A stretch of DNA of 64,000 nt, taken from Piliocolobus tephrosceles. Lineage: Eukaryota > Chordata > Mammalia > Primates > Cercopithecidae. A program made the position numbers and the translations under genes. The notes below the pieces were generated by a model. That model saw nothing but the letters and a program-made list of their open reading frames with translations. It was not told where the DNA came from and searched no databases. The first letter of the stretch is position 1; every line of letters starts with the position of its first letter. Of the stretch, positions 1 through 10,945 are shown in pieces. Location: contig NC_045436.1 of the NCBI RefSeq assembly GCF_002776525.5, positions 52,463,514 to 52,527,513 on the forward strand, in the 5' to 3' direction.

Positions 1-1146
1 TATCTGGACACAATGCTTTATATTAAATCACACCTAGGCCTTTGCCTTTATTATCCTTTAAGTTTATTGCTGCTTTCAAGTCCCGTGTTGTTTTGTTTCA
101 CAAGAAAGGAATGCTCATTCCTTCAGCTGCCTTAATCTTTCAAGATGAAATTAAGTCTCTTCTCCCTAATAACAGACATCAAACAGATTTTGTCTTTCTC
201 TAAAGTCCAGACACAAGGTGCTGCGTCTCTTTGGGGAAATATAACTATGTTTAATTTATATCTACTAAGATTTTTATAGTGGGAGTAGAGTGAATACAGG
301 AGCAAGAAAAACGTTAATGAAATCATAGAAGAAAAATTTCCAGAAATACATAAATACTAGGGAAATTTTTTTTAGCTTGGAAGAGCTCTACTAACTGTAG
401 AATAGCATGAAAAGTAAAAGACTCCAAATCAAATACATCTTTATAAAATTATATTAAGTATTACCTGATATTGCTCATCAAAAAGTTTTTAAAAATCAGA
501 AAAGAAAAAGACAAATACTTTCTAAGGAAAAAAATATAGATTATCTGGAAATTAATAAGAATTAAATATTAATTAAGTGTAAATGAGAAAATACTTTAAA
601 GCAAAACTTTCAAAATCCTGAGGGAAAAATATTTCAAAAGGAGAATCTTATATTCCACTAAATGATATTTACTAAAAATTTAAAATACAGACGTTTTCAA
701 TTTATAGAAAGACACAGAGTTTATCTCTAAAGCACCTTTATTGAACAACATCAATAGCAAAGGAAGATGTTTATTACTTGGTGTTTAACAGAAAATACAT
801 TTAATACATGTTTAAAATTTTACAGAGATGAAATATTTCTATAGCTTTCTCCTCTGCTTTTATAAACTTATAAAACATATCTTTCTTTCAAAATAAGCAG
901 GATAACTTTGTGTATTTATATGTTTCAGAAAAAATATATAAAAGTGGGAAATAAGTGGCATTTAACATATGTTATTACATGGATATACGAATAAAACAAA
1001 ATGGTACTCTACTATTTTATATAAAAATAATGCATTTTGCTTTTTTTAAAAAAATAAAGGATTATAGTCTTGGACATCTTTTCCGTAAGTAAATAGAGAA
1101 ATATACCATTTATTTTAGACGTCCATGATGATTGAATTCATAGATA
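1..1146. other. Unassigned AT-rich sequence
   Basis: No repeat family or coding region is recognisable. The sequence is AT-rich with many short A and T runs, and frames are closed by frequent stops. Confidence 0.5.
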
Positions 1147-1148
1147 TA

Positions 1149-1827
1149 CAGTAGTTGCCTTTCTGAAGTTTTAGTTACCCACGGTTAACCACAGTCTGAA
1201 AATATTAAATGGACAATTTCAGAAATGAAGAATTTCTTTGTTTTCAATTGTGTACCATTCTGAGTAGTGAGATGAAATCTTACACCATCGTGCTCCATCC
1301 CACCTGGGATGTAAATCATCCCTTTGTCTACCGCATCCTCAGAGTATATGCTCCCTGTTCATCAGTTTTTAACATCCTCTACTCTGGACATTCAACCACT
1401 GTCAACACCATGGATCAAAGATCCAGGATCTCCTGAGGCAAATGGTCCTCCTTCTGACATATTGCCAGAGATCAATAGTAGTCTACTGCTATCTCACAAT
1501 GCCTACATCATTCATCTTACTTTATCTCGTCACGCAGGCATTTTATCATCTCACATCATCACAAAATAAGAATGATTATAGCATAATAAGATATTTTGAG
1601 AAATGTCACTTCACGTAACTTTTATTACAGTGTATTATTATAATTGTTCTATTTTACAAGTTCGTGTTGTTTATCTCTTATTGTGTCTAATTTATAAATT
1701 AAACTTTATCATATGTATGTGTATTTAGAAAAAACACATAACATATTTAGGTTTGGGACTATCTGCAGGTTCAGGCATACACTGGGTGTCATGGAATGTA
1801 TCTTCTACAGATAAGTAAGGACTACTA
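1149..1827 (+). mobile_element. Tigger-type (TcMar) DNA transposon fossil, non-autonomous
   Basis: The ends form an imperfect terminal inverted repeat. The left end begins CAGTAGTTGCC and the right end reads as its complement (GGACTACTA). Each end is flanked by a TA dinucleotide (1147-1148 and 1828-1829), the target-site signature of Tc1/mariner elements. Both terminal regions match the pattern I associate with MER44/MER46-like Tigger relatives: a 'cggttaaccacagtctg' block inside the left end and a 'caggcatacactgggtgtc' block near the right. At about 680 bp it is far shorter than an autonomous Tigger, and no transposase frame remains. The exact subfamily is uncertain, and the strand is assigned only by convention. 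Confidence 0.7.
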
Positions 1828-1829
1828 TA

Positions 1830-2459
1830 ATATTATATTTAGCCAATTTATTGCTCACTGACATTGAGATTGCTTTCTGTTTTTTTACCATTATAAAAAT
1901 GATTTAATAAAACTATTGAAAATGTTGCATATTTGGCACATATTTTTATTGGAAATAAAACTTTGTTGTATTTTATGGTATGCAAATTTTATTTTGAATG
2001 GCTATTACTTAATTTCACTTCAAATATGCTAATATTTGTCTTTTCAGAAATAGTATGTGTGTGTATATATATATATATCCTTTCCTTAATCTTATCTTTA
2101 GTAGTGTTCTATGTCATTCTAAAGTCATCACAAAACTAATTCAATAATTATTTATGTATCAGTCAATGGCAGAAATTTACAATGCATTAACGTATGTAAT
2201 TAAAAAACAGTTTGAGGAAAATATATTTACAAAAGTGTGTTTGGTTTTCTTAAAAAGGAATAATGGTTTTGCAATCACCCCAACAAGGTTACCAACAGTA
2301 GATCAAACTTAATAACCTAGACCAGAAAGAGCAAGATCAGATAGAGCAATTTACAAAACACAGTAAGAAACTAGCTATAGAAGAAAACTATCTCTGATCT
2401 TGGGTGGAGCATTACAGCCACTGCAAGCCTATAGGCTAGTGAAATGGGAGCTGTATATA
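1830..2459. other. Unassigned AT-rich sequence with a short TG/TA tract
   Basis: A GTGTGTGTATATATATATAT-type dinucleotide tract lies at about 2055-2078. The stretch near 1855-1990 is vaguely L1-like but too decayed to assign. Confidence 0.4.
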
Positions 2460-2930
2460 TATGTATATTTGCCTGGACTATGGGGTATCCAGATATTTCG
2501 TCAAATAATATTCTGGATGTTTTGTGAGGATGTTTTTGGATAGGATTGGCATTAAATTGGTAGATTGAGTAAAGAAGGTTGTCCTCCCTAATGTGGATGG
2601 CTTCATCCAATCTGTTGAAGGCCTAAGTCGAACAAAAAGGCTGACCTCTCCCAAATCAGAATTTTCCTGCCTGTTTTAAAACTGGATGATTTGCATTTTC
2701 TTACTTGAGCTGAAACATTAACTCATCTTGGATCCTGAGCCTGCCGATCTTTGGACTGATGCTCCATCATTGGCTCTCCAGCTTGCTGACTCACCCTGTG
2801 GATCTTGAAATATATCAGCTTCCATATTCTTATAAACCAGTTCTTATAATAAATCTCTTCAGACAGATATAGATATATAAATATGTATCCTATTGGTTCT
2901 GTTTCTCTGGAGAACTCTAATTAAAACACA
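2460..2930 (-). mobile_element. MLT2B-like LTR (ERV-L family), reverse orientation
   Basis: The right end carries the reverse complement of the usual MLT2 LTR start (CCTATTGGTTCTGTTTCTCT, then AGAACTCTAATTAAAACACA). The inner part holds the expected reversed blocks: GATTGAGTAAAGAAGGTTGT, CTAATGTGGATGGCTTCATC and GTTGAAGGCCTAAGTCGAAC. It is heavily diverged and the left edge is approximate. No internal ERV sequence follows, so it is best read as a solo LTR. Confidence 0.75.
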
Positions 2931-5900
2931 TTGCATTTATTAATATGGATAGCCTATAATTTAATGGTCTGTGGAAAATTACTTGGGGGCCCTAGGTATT
3001 GGAAAACTGTTTAGCTCAAGAAAAAAGACATGTAAATATTATTTAACCTTTAACCCCAGGTAATCTGCATAAATTATTGAAGTTCAAGGTATAGGCCAAG
3101 CTGATTGTGAAAGAATAGGAAAAAAAAAATGCTCTAGCTAGAATTTGAGAAGTTTTAATATAAGAGTTAATGCCTCAATTTTGAAAATATGCTCACAAGG
3201 TCAATCACCCTGTTTAATTTTGGAAATGTTCAATCATAAACCCATCAATGGTTTCACAGTCCAAAAAAAACTAAGGATCTTTTTAACATAAATTTTGTCC
3301 AGTGTCTGGAAAGCATTGGAAGGAAATTACAAAGAATATAAATTTGGGTAAATTATTGTATCAATTTCAGGAAGATACCTCTATTGTGTCTGAAATAGTT
3401 GTGTCATATGGAATAAGTCAGTGTGTTTATTCCTAGAAATGCACATTAAACAATATTTTGTAAAAACAAGCCCAGGGAACCACCTAGCAGTGAATGATGG
3501 TTCCCAAAGGGGATTCCAACAGGACTATGTATAGAATATTTAGCTCTTACGACTGTAAAAGTCTGGTGCAGTGGCAAGGAGCAAGCCAGAGTTCGGACCT
3601 ACAAGTGCAATGTCAGGAACTCCAGGGAATAGTAACTATCTAGTTCATATTCTAAAGGGACATAAGATTAAGAAATAAAAGTGAACTAGAGAATGCAAGG
3701 AAGTGGGAAGAGCTGGGACTATGGCTTGGCAGAAATGACCTTTACTCAAACTTAATAAAGTTGGACCAGTGGAGTGGGTCAATTTCTCTAGCTTAGGAAA
3801 TTGTGATTACTTGTTTTTTCATACTTGGGATTTTCAACAGAAAAGTGCATAATACCAAGTCAGGTTTGTATACATAAAAATACCAATAAGATTCTTTTTC
3901 ATTTTATTTAGTAATAGCATGATGAAACTTCCAACTATTGGTTCTGAATGATTGAATTGAATCCCCAATGAGTCCAACTGTGTGTTTTGTGGTGTTTTTT
4001 TTTTTTTTTAATTGGTTATCTTTATATATAGGAAACTCAGGTGTATATTCAGATTATAATATTGGGTTCCCTGATATCCAAAATGAAGCATTTCAGAGTT
4101 TCTGAGGGTATAAGCCTATTTCCAGTAGGTACAAGACAACAGTTATAATCCTGATGAAACATTTCTTTCAAGCCCCAGTGGTTGCCTGTGCATCTCTCTG
4201 GTGAAGTTTACTTTTTACTTGCTACTTATGGCCTTGTGACATGTCATCAATGTATTGACACCCTGATCTTAAATCAAGGATCATATTACTAGCAGAGATA
4301 GACCTTTGGCTTTCTTAACTCCTGGTTTTGGTAAATGGATCTTTACTAATGGATTTTTCCAAAACACTGTTTAACATGATTTTTTTAGGTTAGTAACGAT
4401 ATTTTTATCATGCTCATTTTATTTTGAATGCTGTGCATACAAGGAATATGTTTTAATATTTACTTTCCCCAGAAAGAGTCACTTTGCTTGAACTCTGAGG
4501 TAAAATAAAATATTTCCTGTAATGCAGAAATATGATTATTACAATTACTGTGCATTTAATCTTATTCTTCTCTTCTTACCCACCATACTAATTCAGAATT
4601 TTTTCCTATTTAACAAATTCCTGTCTCTTTACACATTAAACCCCCATAAAAACCCTGCAAACTATGACTTCATGGTGTAGTTTGAGTGAGAGATCAACAG
4701 GGAGTGTAAGAACTCTTTTATAGGACAGAATGGCTTAAAGCAGTTGATTCTTTAATGTGGTCTTTCTCATCCTCTGCTCAGAAAAAAATACAGCATTTTA
4801 ATATTAAAACATGTAAGAGGCTATATCCTCAGATTTATATTACTTGCAGAAAATTTTAAGTTATCATTCTCCTATATTTTCCCCTTATTTATCTGTGACT
4901 TGATGAAAACGTTCTTATTGATTGGTGCTTTTACAAGATCCTATCAGGAGCAACCGGCCTAAAGAATAACATTGACACTCAGAATTGTGACATGTCACAA
5001 ACATTGAAAAAGGAAGTACACTTGTGTTACTTCTAGCCTCACCCCAGGAGTCATCTGGTAAATTTAAACAAAAATAACTCGATGAACTTCTAAAGGCCAA
5101 CTTATTGATAAATCTCTTCTATCCGTTAGGGTTATATCATTTCATGTATACATGATGTCTTTTAAGATTGCCATATTTTCTTGTTCAATAGTATGGGACT
5201 ATAGGTCTGCTGAGAAGGTGCTTTCCAGCTCTTTTACTTTACAAAGAAAATGTTCTTATACATTTGTTAATTATTTTAATATTTAAAAGTTTAACTTATA
5301 TTGTCCTTAGTTTTTTCCCCTATGATTCTGTAGTTGTAATATGTCACGTAGTTGAGGTCCACTAAATAATGTCTGACAGTATATCATCTCCGAACTTAAT
5401 ATTTTAAAATTATTTATTAGCAAGATTTTGCTATCTCTAATCAAATTTAAATTTAATTCAGCTTATTCATTGCATATGTTTCAATTTAAAATACGTTGTT
5501 CAAATTAGTTTTTCTGACAAAATCTTTGTTCTCAATAATATGCTGGAAAAAAATGGCAGTCTATATTTCTCATTGAGGTATATATTCTCAGTGACTGAAG
5601 CTATTTCTTACACTATTAGCAAATTAAGTTATTAATGTAGAAATATTCATAAATTAAGCAATAAATTGATTTTAGAATGACTTGAATTAGAAGTTTCATT
5701 TCTACTCAAAGGAATTTTCATTGTGCTTGCAAGTTGGACAGAGCTGCTAGTATTGAGAGATAGTGAAATCTATATACATGGTGATAATAATATAATTACT
5801 TCTGAAAGTCAGATGACTCATACAAAATAATGAGCAATTAGTGCTTACAGTCACTTGTTATATATTATTATTAGAATATCTACCATTAAAAGGGAATACA

Positions 5901-6515
5901 TGAAGTATTGCCAATCTTAAAAGTATTATTTCAGAGCAAATATATTCTTTGATTACACAAATCACCTCTGATTTTTAAAAAACTGGTATATGTATTTTTT
6001 GTCTAGAATAATATATTCACTAGGTTAATGCTCATTGTTGAATTAGATACTGTGTTATGTCTCCCAGATTTCTCTAGGAGAAAACTCCTTTTTCAGGAGT
6101 TTCGACTACTGAAGTCTCAAAACTGAGCTAATCCCTCAAAATTGTCCTCCCCCAATATTATGCCCATGCCCTGAGAACAGTCTACTTCTAAGAACTGATC
6201 AATTTGTACAAAAACCTAGTCCTCTTACTTTAAGTCAGGATATGTTTGAAGAACTATCTCCGTTTACATTTCCCTGTAAGTTGAGCCCCCATTACAATCA
6301 TATCACGATTCAAATCCCCTTTCAGCCCAGTCCTATTTCTTCCATTTCCTTATAAGACTAACAAACAATATTGTTTATTAAAATGATGATAAGTAAGATA
6401 TAGCTAATATTAGGGAAGCCTTGATAAAACGCATGCATTCCAGAGCATGAGAAATTAATTCTATTGTCGTGGAATCTTTGGGATGTTGATTTTTTTAGCC
6501 AGAAACCTCTGTGGT
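2931..6515. other. Unassigned AT-rich sequence
   Basis: About 3.6 kb without a recognisable gene or a repeat family I can name. It contains a T run near 3995-4009 and many short A/T runs. Very old, unrecognisable repeats are possible. No open frame of convincing length or composition is present. Confidence 0.45.
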
Positions 6516-6519
6516 CCGT

Positions 6520-8056
6520 GGTACCTTTGTCTGAGATTTTCCTCATGTCTGCTGAGCTCATTCCACCCATTTGGCCTGACAGTCTGTGCTCAGCTCATGC
6601 TACCAGCCTGAATCTCACACCTGCACGGGTGAGCCAGGCACAGAGGACTGTGTGAGGGAGCAAGTGTGTGCTCCAGCCACTGCACAAGGCCAGGCATGCC
6701 AGCTGCAGCAGGGTGGGTATCTCTAGGCGCTGGTTCCTGCAAAGCTGCAGCTGGACCAGACACACTGAAAGCACCTTCCATGGCTGGCACCAGGGAACTC
6801 AGTGGCATCCAGAAGCTTGGAGATGGCATGAACTGCAGCACCTCAAAGAGGATGTCATAGCCCTGGCTCAGGGACCTCCTAGGTCTGGGTTCCCCAAAGG
6901 CTTCAGCTCTTCTCTCCTCTCTTTTCTTGTCATCCACAACATGGCAAGCAAGGGGTGTGTTTCAGCCCTGTTTGTATTACAGCTCTTTTAGCCCCACCAT
7001 TCGGCAGGTCCTGAGTTCCTGTCCGGCATCCAGGAAGAATGAGGAAAGTGGACAAGTGGAGAGTGAGCAAGGTGAAGAGGAGTTTTACCAAGTGACAGAA
7101 CAGCTCAGAGGAGCCCCGCAGTGGGTAGTTCTTTTTCACAGGCAGGGTGTCCCAATGAATGTTCAACTTTCAGCAGAGAAGAGACCCTGGAGTGGGTAGC
7201 TCTTCTCCACAACTGGTAGTCCCAACCTCTGCTGGGTCCAGGGGGTTTTTATGGGGTTCAGAAGGGAGGAAGTGCATGCTGATTGGTTCATGGGCGACTA
7301 TGGGCAGGCCCAGAAAAAGCAGCCTACGTTCTCATACTGGTCTGTCAGCCCAGCCCCCAGACATCATCACTGGTTTGAAGGTGGGACCTCACCAGGGAAC
7401 TTCTCCTTTCCGCCAGGAGCCTATCTACCTCCTGCAATCACCTAGGTTGTTTATGCTGAGGGGCGCCTTTAGGCCAGTACCAAGCTGCCCTCAGCCACCA
7501 CTTGGCCTCCTTCCTGTGCTCATCAACACCCAAATTTCAGAGGGGGCTGAGGCAGCCAGTGGCTGGCATATCAGTACTGCCCTGAGCATGCACACACCCA
7601 GCTGCATTGCAACAGCACCCGGAATTGGCCTCAATTTTTCTCCAAGATCAGAGCAAGCACTGAAAATTGGGAGAGGCTAGGCAGAGGGAAGAGTCACTTC
7701 TGAGCCTGTGGGGGTGAGACGGGGGACTTTCAAGTCCTTGAGAGTGCAGAGATGTACAGGTCTGCAGCCACAGCTGGCAGCTGCAGCTGTACCTGGGAGT
7801 GCAGGGCTCCCTCCTGCTCCCAGTCCCTAAAAGAACAGGGATGCCAGGGTCCAGAGCAGCAGCTGGTCAGCTGCAGCTGTGCCTGAGGAGCACAAGACTC
7901 TCATCCTGCCAACCGGGAAGAGGGTAGGGCTTTTGCCTATTCCCAGCTTCTGCTGGCTCCATGGAACATGCAGCTCCAGCTGTGCTTTCCCTACTGCAGC
8001 TAGCGTCATGGCAGCAGCTGCTCGAGATGGGCCATCACGGCCATCACTATAATGTT
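6520..8056 (-). mobile_element. Class I endogenous retrovirus LTR (LTR1/LTR8-like), copy 1
   Basis: A GC-richer block that aligns along most of its length, in the same orientation, with 55935-57270. Shared landmarks in plus-strand order are: an ACAGCTCTTT block followed by a 'ggcaggtc' stretch; a 'gtgagcaaggtg(a/g)agaggagtt' stretch; GTTTTTATGG followed by a CTTCAGAAGGGAGGAAGTG-like run; GCTGATTGGT; and GAGCATGCACACACCCAGC. On the minus strand the last items become a CCAAT box and a TATA-like box in promoter spacing. The family name is my recollection of human ERV1 LTRs of the HUERS-P group. The plus-left boundary is uncertain by about 100 bp. Long open frames through it, including one of 173 codons at 7159-7680, reflect its GC-rich composition and not a gene. 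Confidence 0.6.
7243..7290 (-). promoter_or_regulatory. CCAAT box and TATA-like box in LTR copy 1
   Basis: On the minus strand a CCAAT motif (plus-strand ATTGG at 7282-7286) lies about 30-35 bp upstream of CCATAAAAACC (plus-strand 7245-7255). This is the normal arrangement of a retroviral LTR core promoter. Both elements are intact here and are also present in LTR copy 2. Activity is not implied. Confidence 0.5.
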
Positions 8057-8119
8057 TTAGAGACTGAGCACATGAATAATATTTTAAGAGTCCGGCCATC
8101 TGTTGTGCTCTGGTGTATT

Positions 8120-8360
8120 CCTTTCAAAACAAAAGCTAATCATGACACTTCATACCTCCCACCAAAGTAAAGGAAGCAGGATTCTTAGATCTCTTTGGTT
8201 CTTTAGACAACATATTCTGCACTTGAGAATACCACTCCTAGCCATTTACTTACTGAAATGAAAACTGTCATCTTCGATTGAGGCATGAATAAGGAATGGC
8301 TTTGCAGAAGTTTTGGGCTGCAATGCAAGTCCTATTGTTAAGATCATAGAAACTAGTAGA
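8120..8360 (+). pseudogene. Fragment of an endogenous retrovirus pol (RT/RNase H junction), decayed
   Basis: The segment resembles the connection between reverse transcriptase and RNase H of ERV-L-like elements. That region describes a lattice of 'ccaaagtaaaggaagcagg', 'acaacatattctgcacttg' and 'ggctttgcagaagttttggg' blocks in this order. All frames are interrupted, and only about 240 bp remain. It lies just right of the class I LTR but on the opposite strand, so the two are probably unrelated insertions. Recognition is by nucleotide pattern only. Confidence 0.4.
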
Positions 8361-8402
8361 CTAAGGAATTAAAGCTATTGGTGGTAGAAAAATATCCGTA
8401 AG

Positions 8403-8548
8403 TCCAGTTGTGGTGGCTCACACTTTTAATCCTGGCATTTTGGGAATTCAAGGCAGGAGGATCACTTGAGCACAGGTTGTTGAGGCTATAGTGACTTATG
8501 ATTGCACCACCACACTCCAGCCTGGATGATAAAGCAAGACTCTAGAAA
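8403..8548 (+). mobile_element. Alu monomer (FLAM/FRAM-like)
   Basis: A single Alu-type arm: GGTGGCTCACACTTTTAATC, CAAGGCAGGAGGATCACTTG, then CACTCCAGCCTGGATGATAA. It is about 146 bp, with no second arm and almost no A tail. Its high divergence fits an old free monomer or a truncated AluJ. Confidence 0.75.
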
Positions 8549-8554
8549 GAGCAG

Positions 8555-9640
8555 GTGGGGCCAAGATGGCCGACTGGAAGCAGTGGTGTTCAGAGGGTCC
8601 CATCTAAAAAAAGTATAATAAGCATATGAATCCTTCACCAGCATCCAAGGTATCCAGGTTCTCTCATTCAAATTGACTAGGAGACTGAAGTGACCCATGG
8701 AGAGAAGGAAGAACAGTGTGGTACAGCAGCCCACTTGAGAGCCACACGGGGCAGGGGAACTCCCTTCCCCCAGGCAAGGAAACTACTTTTCCACATAACT
8801 GTACAACCACAGATCCCATGTACAGGCCCAGTCCACCAGGTCCTAGTGTCCCAACCTCAAAATGAGGAGATTCTTACAGCATCTCAGTTGGAATCTGCTT
8901 AAGGCTACCAAACTCCTGGGATGGGGAGAGGTGACCAGCACTGGCTGCTGCTGCCTGCTATCTAAGCCCTTTGAGTTCCTTTGGGGAGGGACAGCAGCCA
9001 GAATTAGGACTTGCAACTGCCTAACATGCTAAGGTTCCTGGGTGGGGGAAGGGCAGTACCTATTTCTATAGCTTCAGGCTGTGTTTTCCCCTGCTAGAGC
9101 CAAGGTGGCTGGAAGTCTCGGTCTCAAGACTTGTCACCACAGCTCAACACACTGGCTGTGGTAGTCTGTGGCCAGAGTGTCTCTTTGGGCCAGACCCTCA
9201 TGCATCCTTCCTCACTGGGCAGGATTCCCTACAGGAACACCAATAAGTCCAGCCAGAGGCTGGATATCCCTGCACCTGAACCCCAATGGCGAGGGATGGC
9301 CGCTCTCTCTGCAGACCAGCAGGCTTAGCCTCTCCTCCTGGTAGTTCTGAGGAATCCAGGCAGCCCAGATGAGTGGGATTTCCTGCAGTAAAACACAGCC
9401 CCCCCAACAAGGAATACAATACTTCGTTAAATGGGTCCTAACTGGGTGAGACCCTCCAAGAGGGATTGTCAGACACCCTATATGGGGGCAATTCTACTAG
9501 CATGAGGTTGGTGCTCCTCGAGGTCAAAGGTCCCAGAAGAAGGAGCAGGCATTCATCTTTGCTGTACTCCAGACTCCTTGAATGACATCTCCAGGCACAG
9601 GAGCGAATCAGATGAATAGGGCCTAAACCTCTTTAGTTAT
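8555..9640 (+). mobile_element. LINE-1 (L1P/L1PB-like) 5' UTR fragment
   Basis: It starts with GGGGCCAAGATGGCCGACTG, the L1 5' terminus that includes the YY1-type CCAAGATGGCC site, and continues through GC-rich 5' UTR sequence. No ORF1 follows. From about 9655 the sequence is ORF2 endonuclease region of an old L1M, so the rest of the 5' UTR, ORF1 and the ORF2 start are missing. The two parts may belong to one deleted element or to two insertions. Confidence 0.6.
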
Positions 9641-10170
9641 ACTAATATCTGGCAGAATAGATTCAGAACAAGAAATGTTACCAAGGATAAAGGGCGACAT
9701 TACATAATGATAAAAATGTCAATTTTCTAAGAATTTATAAAAGTTTTAAATATACCTGTACCTAATAACACAGCTCTGAGTTATATAAGGCAAAAACTCA
9801 TAGAAGTTGAAGAAAAAATAGAAACAAATATCCAAAATTTGCTCTGGAAACTACAACACTCCTCTCTCTATAATTAATAGAACTAGTAGCCAATCAGTAA
9901 GAACTTAGAAGAATTGAACAACTCCATCAAAGGAAATAATTGACATTTATGGAACACTTTCCTAATGTCAGCAGAATACACATTCTTTTCAAATGTGTAT
10001 GAAACCTTTACCTAGACAGAGCATATCCTTAGTCATATAGCAAACTATACAAATAGAAACATTAGAAATAATACAATTATTTTTCTGACCATACAGAGTT
10101 AATCTAAAAATTAATAATTATTTAAAATAGTCCAAACTATTTGGAAATTAATCAATATATATATATATAT

Positions 10171-10317
10171 TTTTTTTTTTGACACAGATTCTCACTTTGT
10201 CTCTTAGTCTGGAGTGCAATGTCACAATCTTGGCTCACTTCAACCTCTACCTTCCAGGCTCAAGCTATCCTCCCAATTCAACCTCTTGAGTAGCTAGGAC
10301 CAAGGCACTTGGCTAAT

Positions 10318-10354
<37 letters not shown>

Positions 10355-10475
10355 CACACACACACATATATATATATTTTTTGAGACTGAGTTTCACCAT
10401 GCTGGTCTCAAGCATTCTGCCCCCCTGGGCCTCCCAAAGTCCTGAGATAACAGGCCTGAGCCACTGCACCTGGTG
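10171..10475 (-). mobile_element. AluJ, reverse orientation, with internal microsatellite
   Basis: It begins at plus-left with a T run (the reversed A tail). It continues through GGAGTGCAATGTCACAATCT and 'tgagtagctaggacc', and ends with CAGGCCTGAGCCACTGCACC. Divergence and diagnostic positions fit AluJ. A compound dinucleotide repeat has expanded inside at 10319-10378. The Alu interrupts an L1M ORF2 fragment. Confidence 0.85.
10319..10378. repeat. Compound (TG)n(TA)n(CA)n(TA)n microsatellite
   Basis: About ten TG units, then about eight TA, six CA and six TA units. The TG-TA-CA part is self-complementary and could fold into a hairpin. Confidence 0.95.
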
Positions 10476-10831
10476 GATATTAATATATTTCTTAATAACC
10501 TATGGGTTAACAAGGAAGTCTGAAGAGATATTGAAAAAGCAAACTTAAATTGATTAAACATGAAAATAGAACATATCCAAATTTGTGGAATCCATCTAAA
10601 ATGGTTATTTGAGTATAAGGTATAGCACTCAACTCTCATTTTTAGCAAAATTACATTCTCAAATCAATAATCTCAGATTCCACCTAAATGAAGCAAATAA
10701 AATTCAAAGCAAGTGAAAAAAATTAGACAGAATTGAGCAAAATTCAATGAGAGAAACCAAAGAAACTAAACAATTTCAGTGAAGCTAAAAGCTGTTTCAT
10801 TGAAATGAATTATAAAACCAATTGCATTTTA

Positions 10832-10945
10832 TCAATGAGTAGGTTAACACTCAGAGAGTTTAATTTATTTGCCCAAAGTTATATAGAGGCAGAAATATAA
10901 TAGAATCTAGGCCTTTCTTGATCTGAAAACTCCTAATTACTAGCC
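10832..10945 (+). mobile_element. MIR SINE fragment
   Basis: The MIR core and 3' part are recognisable: 'atgagtaggttaacactcagagagtttaat', then TTGCCCAAAGTTATATAGAG, 'gaatctaggcc'. Strongly diverged. Confidence 0.6.

Larger units (their letters stand above)
9655..10830 (+). pseudogene. LINE-1 (L1M) ORF2 endonuclease/post-endonuclease region, split by an AluJ
   Basis: The parts before (9655-10158) and after (10476-10830) an inserted Alu match consecutive stretches of L1 ORF2. Landmarks are GACATTACATAATGATAAAA, GCAGAATACACATTCTTTTC, 'ctgaccatacagagttaatc', ACCTATGGGTTAACAAGGAA and 'caaatcaataatctcagattcc'. The reading frame is destroyed by many indels and stops. Divergence is typical of L1M elements that predate the primate radiation. 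No 3' end is present. Confidence 0.65.

Noticed and set aside
7159..7680. 173-codon open frame
   Set aside because: Lies wholly inside the class I LTR, which is GC-rich and poor in stops. No domain, and the frame is not kept in LTR copy 2.
8555..10830. A single, merely deleted L1 from the 5' UTR to ORF2
   Set aside because: The 5' UTR looks like an L1P/L1PB type, while the ORF2 part looks older (L1M). Two insertions are at least as likely, so they are listed separately.
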